DNA from: Ampullaceana balthica
Lineage: Eukaryota; Mollusca; Gastropoda; Lymnaeidae
Reading direction: 5' to 3'
Assembly: GCA_944989445.1 (NCBI GenBank)
Contig: CALYLW010001022.1
Coordinates: 215,579 to 279,578 of the forward strand
Length of the DNA stretch: 64,000 nucleotides
The translations under genes and the position numbers were made by a program. A model generated the notes under the pieces. The model saw only the letters and a program-made list of their open reading frames with translations. It did not search any database and was not told the DNA's origin. How positions within the stretch are numbered: position 1 is the first letter of the stretch; each line of letters begins with the position of its first letter. This document shows positions 56,571 to 64,000 of the stretch, in pieces.

Positions 56571-58790
56571 TGTTAGGGTCACCAATACAATAAAAGCTAA
56601 AATTAATAAGATACATAGAAGAATAATATATCTTTGGAATAAATGTAATTCCATAAAACTACACCAATCAGCGGCTAACTTCCAACAAAATTTCCTAAGT
56701 AAATTTAATACAAATAGCCCAGTAGAAGAAATTAGGAAAGATATAAATATAAATCTAAAAACTATTATGGATGTGAATGTTCCAACTAAATTAACATCAA
56801 ATAAAATTAACAAATGCTGGTTCAATTTTAAATTAAAAAAGCTATGCAAAGAAAAAGAGAACTTATTTAAGAAATTTAAGGCTACCAATTCAAAAAGGAT
56901 ACACAAAAAGTACTTAAAGATTAAACACTTGACACAAAAACTTAGTCGAAACCTCCAAAATGAATAGGTACTATATAAACAATTTAATTTCTAAAGATAA
57001 GAATAAAAACTTATGGTCCTTTATCAAATCTAAAAAAATGGAACCTACAGGAATAGCCACACTAAATGGCTCAAATGATAAAACCTATAATGATAATGAG
57101 ACTAAAGCTAATATCCTTAACACATATTTTGCATCATAATTCTCTGCCTCAGGCGACAAGGAAGTTTTAATAAATTTAAATAAAATGGAAGAAATAGGTA
57201 AAATAACTTTAGACGAGATAGGTATACATTCACTCCTAAAAACATTAAAATAAAAAAGCTACTGGCCCTGATGAATTGCCTTCAAGGTTATTAAAAGAAC
57301 TAAGCAATGAACTGTCCCCAATCCTTGTAGTTCTTTTTCAAGCCTCTCTAAACCAGGGTAAAGTGCCACAGGATTGGAAATTAGCTAACGTAACTCCACT
57401 CTTTAAGAAAGGTGATAAATCAGACCCTGGTAATTACAGACATGTATCACTTACTAGTATCACCTGTAAATCACTAGAACACATATTATATAGTAAAATA
57501 GTTAGCCACCTAGACAAATATTAATGCCCTATGCCCACATCAAAACGGCTTTAGAAAACACAGATCATGTGAAACACAATTAATAGGTTTAATAGATGAA
57601 CTATCAAAAGGCTTAGACAAAAATGATCAAATAGATACAATATTACTAGACTTCTCAAAAGCATTTGACAAATTTCACCACCTTAGTTTACTTAAAAAAC
57701 TTAACTACTTTGGAATCTCAGGTCCCTTACATCACTGGATCCAAGACTTTATTTTGGGAAGGGAGCAAACTGTAATAATTAATGGATCTAAATCTGCACC
57801 AATAAAGGTTAACTCAGGAGTTCCACCAGGAATCGTGCTAGGTCCCTTATTCTTTTTAATTTATATAAATGATTTACCCAACAACATCTCAACAGGAACA
57901 AAAGTTAGGTTATTTGCTGATGATTGTATAATCTATAGAACAATTAAATCAGAACAAGATAGCACAATTTTACAAAAAGACTTAGATGAATTGATAAAAT
58001 GGGAAACTAACTGGTGTATGTCTTTCCACCCAGAAAAATGTCAACTGTTAAGAGTAACAAAGAAAAAGAAATAAATAAAATCAAAATATTACATTCCTGG
58101 AAAAGAACTGACCCAAACTAAAGATGCAAAATACTTAGGAGTCTTAATAAATGAGAAACTATCATGGAATCTCCCATGTCAATGAAATTATTAAAAAATC
58201 AAACAAAACCTTAGGCTTTATAAAAAAGAAACTTTAACAAATGTAATAGAGATATAAAACTAAAATGCTACCTCACTTTGGTGAGACCTATACTAGAATA
58301 TGCATCTTCAGTATGGGACCCATCCACCAAAGAAAGCATTGATAAACTAGAAAAAATTCAAAAAAGAGCTGCCAGATTCATTACTGGAGAATATTCGAAA
58401 CTGACAAGAATAAAACCATTAGTTAAATCATTAAACCTTGAAACACTAGAGGATACAAGAACCAAGAGCAAAGTAGTAATCATACATAAACCAATTAATT
58501 CTAATTTAGAAATACAACAGAAAGATAACTTAATAGAACCCTCAGATAGACATAAGGATAAAAACACCTTTCTTATTCCGTATGCAAGAATAAACACATA
58601 CAAATTTTCTTTTTTCCCGTCCGAAATTCGGGCGTGGAATAGGTTGCCTGAAGAAACCAGGAAAACCAACACTTTATCAACATTTAAATCTCTAATAAAA
58701 ATGCAGGACTAAAACACAAACCATAGATAAGCGTAGGACGCAATAATCTTCTGTATAGAAGGAGCGTCTGTAAACAGATAAGATAAGATA
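56571..58790 (+). pseudogene. LINE B: 5'-truncated CR1/jockey-like reverse transcriptase, broken
   Basis: Coding begins mid-ORF in the linker between endonuclease and reverse transcriptase (KCWFNFKLKKLCKEKENLFK). Reverse transcriptase motifs follow: ATGPDELPSRLLKEL, WKLANVTPLFKKGDKSDPGN then YRHVSLTS, LLDFSKAFDKFHH, GVPPGIVLGPLFFLIYINDL, LFADDCIIYR (FADD at 57913-57924). After a break comes RPILEYASSVWDP, then EIRAWNRLPEETRK near the C-terminus. Interruptions include TAA at 57137-57139 and 57251-57253, a frameshift after 57524 and one after 58074. The 3' end is a run of agataagataag (58778-58790), a short-unit tail as in CR1-like elements. The catalytic aspartates remain but no full protein is possible. 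It lies inside LINE A copy 2. Confidence 0.88.
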
Positions 58791-58908
58791 AGACCTTCTT
58801 GCTCGAAAGCCACATTGCGATTCTGGGAGTATGCGCGATGGTAGTGTCTGGAGGCGTGTTAGTTCAACTCGGGCGAAGGCCTTTCCAACTCTACTGAGAA
58901 TGGAGATG

Positions 58909-59900
58909 CAAGAACAACAGCGAGGGGGAATACGTAAACAGTAGAGTTGACGGAGATTATTCCATATTGCCCGCCTTAGAGCTAAGACCAAAATAAGAAA
59001 GATCTTGCTACGTGAGTTCTTAATTGCAGAGGATGCCGCCTTAATATCTCACACAACAGACCTCTCGCAGAGCCTTGTATCCAGCCTCTCCGCTTCTGCA
59101 GAGAGATTGGCCTGACCATTAGCATAAAGAAAACCAACATTACGGCACAGGACGCCGACTCTGTCCACACTATCACGTTTGACGACTGTGATCTGGGTGT
59201 TGTTGACAGGTGTACATATCTGTGATCGAACATTTTGAGCACCCTCTCAATGGAGGATGATATAAGTGGTAGCATAGGAAAGGCCACAGCTGTCATGGCT
59301 AGACGGAATAAAAGAATCTGGTCTAACGCTAAACTCTCAGCAAGAATCAAAGTGCAGGTATACCACGCATTGCACACTCCTCAATGGATGCGAGTCGTGG
59401 CCCACATACATCAGACATGAAAGGTGGCTCAATGGCTTCAACATCAGATTCCTGGGCCACATCCTAGACATGAAATGGCGAGAAAAAGTCCCCAAATCGG
59501 AGGTCTTTTCTTAATCAAACATGTGCAGCATCCCTGCTATATTAAGCCAAAGACGTCTCTACTGGCCTGGGCACGTCAAGCGAATGCAACTGATCGCATA
59601 CCCAGGGAAGTGCTACACAGCGAGCTGGCGACAGGGAAAAGGTCGGTTGGACAGCCACGTCTCAGATATACAGACATATGCAGGAGCAAGGCGGTCAACA
59701 TCGACATTCCAAGCTGCGAGGACCAGGCAGAGGATCCATTCACATGTTGAACCGAACGTGAGAAAGGGTTAAAAAAAACAGAGCTTCAACAGCTGAAAAA
59801 GAACTAAAAGGAAGGTCAGACAATACTGCTCCACCGCATTTGCATGTGGGACATGTAAAAGAGACTGCCCCTCTGGAATTAGTATTTACAGCCACACCAA
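58909..59900 (+). pseudogene. LINE A copy 2, C-terminal coding remnant
   Basis: Corresponds to LINE A from residue about 764 to the end: NNSEG, a diverged catalytic block where FADD has become I-A-E-D near 59022-59033, then ISIKKTNI, STLSMEDDISGSIGKA, GKRSVGQPRLRY and the C2HC finger region (C-x2-C preserved in atgtgggacatgtaaaag). Multiple frameshifts, for example between 59420 and 59520. Loss of the catalytic motif and frame makes it nonfunctional. Confidence 0.85.
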
Positions 59901-59982
59901 GAGCTGCAAACTAAGAAGATAAATCCATCGTCTTTCGCAAACGGAAAGATGCCATACTTGCATAAATAATGTGACACTTGTA

Positions 59983-61250
59983 GAACTACAGACCCTAGGA
60001 GAACGACTGTGACATTAAAATTTATATTGCTAATAGGATTCTTTGATAACTTATGGGAGCCTTGGGTAACTACCAGGAATTTAAAAAAAATAGTAGTTCA
60101 ACGTTTTCCTTCCTATTTTGGCACATACATCGTTTTGAATTTAAATAAATTACGTGGTGTCTATTTCATATCTCACTCCAAATTAATTCCCCCGGTCCGG
60201 TAGGAAAATGGGCAGAAAATTAAAATATTAGTTTGTTTATCTTTCAAATTTTTTTTTATATCTCTATTGGTCGAAACTAAGTCCATTGTGTGAACGGGAT
60301 CTTCATGTCAGGTCAACACACCGTCATGTCTTGTGGAGTCAGACTTTGGGCGTCTTTTAAAACATGAATATTTCATGGTCTGTACTAAGTGTGAAATGTC
60401 TTGAACATCATCGGGGAAAAAGGGGGGGGGGTGTAATAGCACCACCAGGTACAGAAAACGTCTAAAACTGTCACATCCAAGTGACGTGAGCAACATTTAC
60501 GTTAAGACAAGACTGCCACAACGTCATTGAGCTCATGCATATTTGAGATCCGCAGACGATGGCCTTGTCACACCCCACAATGGGCTTCAGCCTGGGACTA
60601 CGACCTGGTACAACGTTAATTCTATATGGGAGACCACTCGCGAGTACGGCGTGGTGGCGAAGGTACGAATAACTCTGTAATCAATTACAGGGGGAAATAT
60701 GTTAATTTTCAGTGGTTCAAACAAGAGCTGATGGTGTTACGGTATAGAACTCGATATACAGACATACACAGAGACACACACACTTACAGACACACACACA
60801 GACACACACAGATGCATGCATACACACAGACACTTGTATACGCGTTACATTAACACAGTTGAATTCGAGTAGTACATATAGTTAGTTTTCTTTGTACCCC
60901 TTTTCGGGTAGAGTTTACTTGTGTAATACGTAACTTTTATAAGCCAAAGACTTCTAAAATTATCTTTATTCCTATTCCAAAACTTTTTCTACGTTATTCT
61001 GTTTTGCGGCGCATATTTTCACGCCTAACTTTATAAGCACGAAAAAAAATTAGTTTGCATTCTTACGGACGTATGATTTTCTGTATTTATGTAACAGAGA
61101 ACATAAACTTGGCAAACTTACTAGTTGTCAGTGACAATGCACGTGAACGTAAGCAACATTCATCTGATTTATTATAAACTGAATTTGTTTTGACTTGAAC
61201 CAATCAGCAGATCAGATCAGAATAACAAAAAACCCGTACAAAACCATGTT
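59983..61250. other. Unassigned stretch with a CA microsatellite
   Basis: A CA-rich microsatellite runs at 60755-60836 (gacacacacac). A G-run near 60421-60431. Small frames (60009-60203, 60308-60496, 60626-60853) carry no motif. Confidence 0.45.
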
Positions 61251-61950
61251 TTTTTACTATAAATCCTTTATTTACGAGACATAACTAAAAGAATGTTCAT
61301 TATAATACGCAGCGCACGACAATCCAAAAATACAAAATTTTAGTTATGTCTCGTAAAACATGATTAATATAATGCGCACCGATCGGGAATATAATTTTAA
61401 AATAATATCATCCATGTAATACGCACCGAATCGCGCAACAGGAAAGTATTAAAATGGTCGTTCAATATAAACGCACCGCGACACTCTATCTAAAAAATAA
61501 CATGATACATAGATATAAATAAATAGTCTAAAAATTCAAAAATTTAATTACAGTACATGCGATCTATCTTAGATTTTCATACATCGTTTTTATCATCGGA
61601 ATGAAACTGCCTGCAAAGTTTCAGCTCACTAGCTTACGAGGAAGTGGGTTAAAAATATATCCAAAGTTTTTTAGACAAACAAGCAAGCAAGCATACAAGG
61701 GCTCAGACACCACGAGTTAATATAAAGGATTTAAAAAAAGAACACGTAAAAAATCAAGTTTTTGACTATAAATCCTTTATGTACGAGACATAACTAAAAG
61801 AATGTTCATTATGATACGCAGCGCAAGACAATCCAAAAATAAATTTTTTAGTTATATCTCGTAAAACGTGTTTAATATAATGCGCACCGATCGGGAATAT
61901 GTTTATAAAAAGTATTGTCAATATAATACACACCAAATCGCTTAACTTTA
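61250..61950 (-). repeat. 0.5-kb repeat, one complete and one partial copy
   Basis: Complete unit on the minus strand from aaatcctttat (61261) to ataaaggattt (ending 61732), then a linker and a second unit starting aaatcctttatgtacgagac (about 61770) that ends near 61950. The order of internal motifs is the mirror of 37218-39238. Confidence 0.88.
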
Positions 61951-62109
61951 TCGGCTTTTTGTAACGAATTCTCACGTTGTAAACAACAAATCGTGATGGA
62001 CTTTTGACATCATTTGACGTCATCGTATTGTGTACTCCAAACATCTTATGGTTTCGGCTTTTCTGATTCATGTACTTTTGTCTGTACAGAAAGCATCCAC
62101 AATTCTGTT

Positions 62110-62192
62110 AATTATTTAAGATGAGGCCATGGGCCAATTAATATTTAGGTGCGGGCCGACTTTGTCCACGGGCCAGAATTTGGACACCCCTG
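62110..62192 (-). mobile_element. hAT terminal fragment
   Basis: Ends ggccagaatttggacacccctg; on the minus strand this begins CAGGGGTGTCCAAATTCTGG, a hAT-type end resembling that at 2439 but from another family. The opposite end and a duplication were not found. Confidence 0.55.
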
Positions 62193-63429
62193 CTGTAGGG
62201 CTTAGCCATGTGACAGTAGCGGTTAGAATGAAACAAGCACACTTAGGTACTCATCTTATAAAGTCAGTTCTTCAACACTGCTATCCAAATAACGATGACA
62301 CTCGGTTACCAACAAGAGATATGTAATTGATGTTTACACAATGCTCCCTCCCTAATGCAACACTTATAAATTAAATGTTCTTTCGGTAGATTGTAAACAA
62401 TAATGACTTCCCTTTCTTTTTTTAAAAGTTTTGAAAATATTTTTTTTTAAAGTTGGGGTTGGGGGGCCCTTTGCATAGCATTTTTAATGAGAATCTGAAG
62501 CTCCTATTGATCTACACAAACTTTACCCTCCCCTTCATTACAGCATCACTCCCAACAGCACCTTCTCCCCATAGCGACCCCCCCCCCAACGCTTCTATCG
62601 CCCCAAAGCATCACTGAACTCCACGATTGGGGCGTGTAACAAACTTCTTGTTTAGCCCCCCTCACCCCCATCACAGCTTTCTTCTGTTGACCAGGCACAC
62701 AAAGGGGGAGGGGGTGGACGATATGGGGGTTGATTTAATGTTGTCCTGTTGACATTGTTGATACCCCTCTACCCCATGCCAGTCCCGAATGGGGATTTTT
62801 TTTTAATGGGTTTATAACTCCAAACCATTCACGACACAGCTGGGACAAAGAGGTTGACGACGAACAACTCATCCAAAGGTTTTTAAATTGCCATAATTTG
62901 AGACGATTGCCGCAACCTTCCCGCGCTTTATACCATGACTCAGTATCATGATTTAGTATCATGATTTAGTATCATGCTCGTGCAACTGTCGTTTTGTGCC
63001 CTGTAGATAATGACATACGGCTTGCAGACGATATGCAGACGGCCCGCGGCCAGCTCAGCAGTGGCGACAATTTTGAGGGCCGATAACATTCATGGCACTC
63101 GTCTGCGTTCGTCTGCCCACGCTGAAGCTCGCGCTGAGATATTCCCCGAGTAGTGCTAGGGCTCGGTAATAAATCATATCGGGTGTCTTTTTTAAAAGTT
63201 TACTATCAAATCTCGGCTCAAGGGCTTCATTACGACGCTAAAAGTTTTTTTAAAAGTCGGCTGGACTCATAAACGTGAGGTGGTTGTTTGGAAACATTTA
63301 ATACACCAACCCCGTACATTGACATGTCTTCAGATCTGGGTTTACTGCAATACGTTTTATTTGAGCTAAAATACTTCATATGTTTGTAACGAGCTCCTAT
63401 GTTATGGGTTTTGGGTTATCAATCGTTAT
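62193..63429. other. Unassigned stretch, C-rich in the middle
   Basis: Poly-C and ccccac-rich segments at 62455-62720. A triple atgatttagtatc repeat lies at 62940-62980. Frames at 62129-62326 and 62962-62735 show no motif. Confidence 0.4.
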
Positions 63430-63655
63430 CTGTTACGGACAATCCATCTATACAGACGATTATTGCGTCCTCCTCTTGTCCATGTTTTTTGTCTAGTCTT
63501 GCATTTTTATTAGAGTTTTAAATCTTAATAGCGTTGATTTTCCTGTTTTCCTCAGGTAACCCAATCCACGTCCGAATTCCAGACGGGAAGAACGAGAATT
63601 TGTATGTGTTTGTTCTTGCATACGGAATAAGAAAATTGTTGTTGAGGCCCATATC
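63430..63655 (-). mobile_element. LINE B 3' fragment, inverted
   Basis: The minus strand reads the LINE B C-terminus (NFLIPYARTNTYKF, then W-x-G-L-P-E-E) followed by the tail with gacgcaataatcg and ctgtatagatgg. Frame broken by substitutions. It is the only LINE B piece seen here in this orientation. Confidence 0.82.
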
Positions 63656-64000
63656 CTATTAACTCTTGCACACTTCGGGATCTGTATATGTCGTCAACTT
63701 TTTCAAAACGCTCGTAAACACGATTTCCGACTTGCTAGAGTGCTGACATTTTCACAGTAGGTTTGGCTTGTGGTGAGGATTAAGCTATTAAATTTTTAGC
63801 CGAATTAACTGGGGTCAGCCATCAGTTTTGACCAAAATCGGACTTAAGCTTATAGACCAATCCAATTAAATTATTTTTAATAATAATTGAACGAATTATT
63901 TGGTGAACGTTTCAGCTCCAGCGCCACCCGACGGCACAGCCCGGGCTTAACTCATTACCACAAAAACAACTCAACGCCGTGACAGAATAAATTACATTTT
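63656..64000. other. Unassigned stretch at window edge
   Basis: No feature recognised. Confidence 0.4.

Larger units (their letters stand above)
56404..59960 (+). mobile_element. LINE A copy 2: 5'-truncated, 5'-inverted, split by LINE B
   Basis: Three pieces: 56404-56570 (minus strand; equals about 46835 down to 46680 of LINE A), 58791-58908 (minus; equals about 46680 down to 46560), and 58909-59960 (plus; equals about 47005-48085). Pieces one and two are one inverted segment cut by LINE B. Order and orientation match a twin-priming 5' inversion with loss of about 170 bp at the junction. A possible duplication atgtgacacttgta lies at 56328-56341 and 59969-59982. Confidence 0.85.

Overview
The window looks like a gene-poor, AT-rich, repeat-dense stretch of an invertebrate animal genome. 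A lophotrochozoan, most likely a mollusc such as a gastropod, is my inference; it rests on the character of the retrotransposon proteins, the tRNA-derived SINE, the many hAT fragments and the abundant minisatellites, not on any host gene. I found no convincing host protein-coding gene, no intact tRNA or rRNA gene, and no prokaryotic features. The only intact long reading frame is the 1108-residue endonuclease/reverse transcriptase of a non-LTR retrotransposon (44715-48041).

Layout, left to right. 1-2.7 kb: decayed minus-strand hAT transposon plus a small hAT MITE. 3.3-6.1 kb: a 29-bp minisatellite and a GT-rich 18/19-bp minisatellite. 6.6-12.1 kb: three MITE insertions and diverged copies of a roughly 0.5-kb repeat ending in AAATCCTTTAT / ATAAAGGATTT. 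12.8-15.2 kb: a 2.4-kb hAT element bounded by perfect terminal repeats and an 8-bp target-site duplication. 17-19.6 kb: 24-, 15- and 34-bp minisatellites. 24.1-29.5 kb: two large minisatellites with higher-order structure (368-bp and 176-bp super-units). 29.6-34.3 kb: LINE tails, another MITE and more minisatellites. 34.35-41.68 kb: a 7.3-kb hAT element with intact ends, filled by nested insertions including four tandem copies of the 0.5-kb repeat. 42.4-44 kb: a TIR element, a LINE fragment and a tRNA-derived SINE with a perfect 15-bp target-site duplication. 44.0-48.1 kb: full-length LINE (called LINE A here). 48.1-51.3 kb: a satellite with about 320-bp sub-units. 51.7-52.7 kb: a 32-bp minisatellite. 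53.6-55.5 kb: a foldback element and tandem TIR elements carrying tRNA-like stretches. 56.4-60.0 kb: a second LINE A copy whose 5' part is inverted (twin-priming structure), itself split by a 5'-truncated CR1/jockey-like element (LINE B). 60-64 kb: more 0.5-kb repeats, a hAT end and a LINE B tail.

The parts interact as a transposon nest rather than a pathway. LINE A is a plausible mobilising enzyme for its own truncated copies and perhaps the SINE. LINE B has left at least five 3' fragments. The hAT MITEs share 8-bp duplications expected of hAT transposases, of which only broken copies are seen here. All boundaries were read by eye; family names are by motif recognition, without database search.
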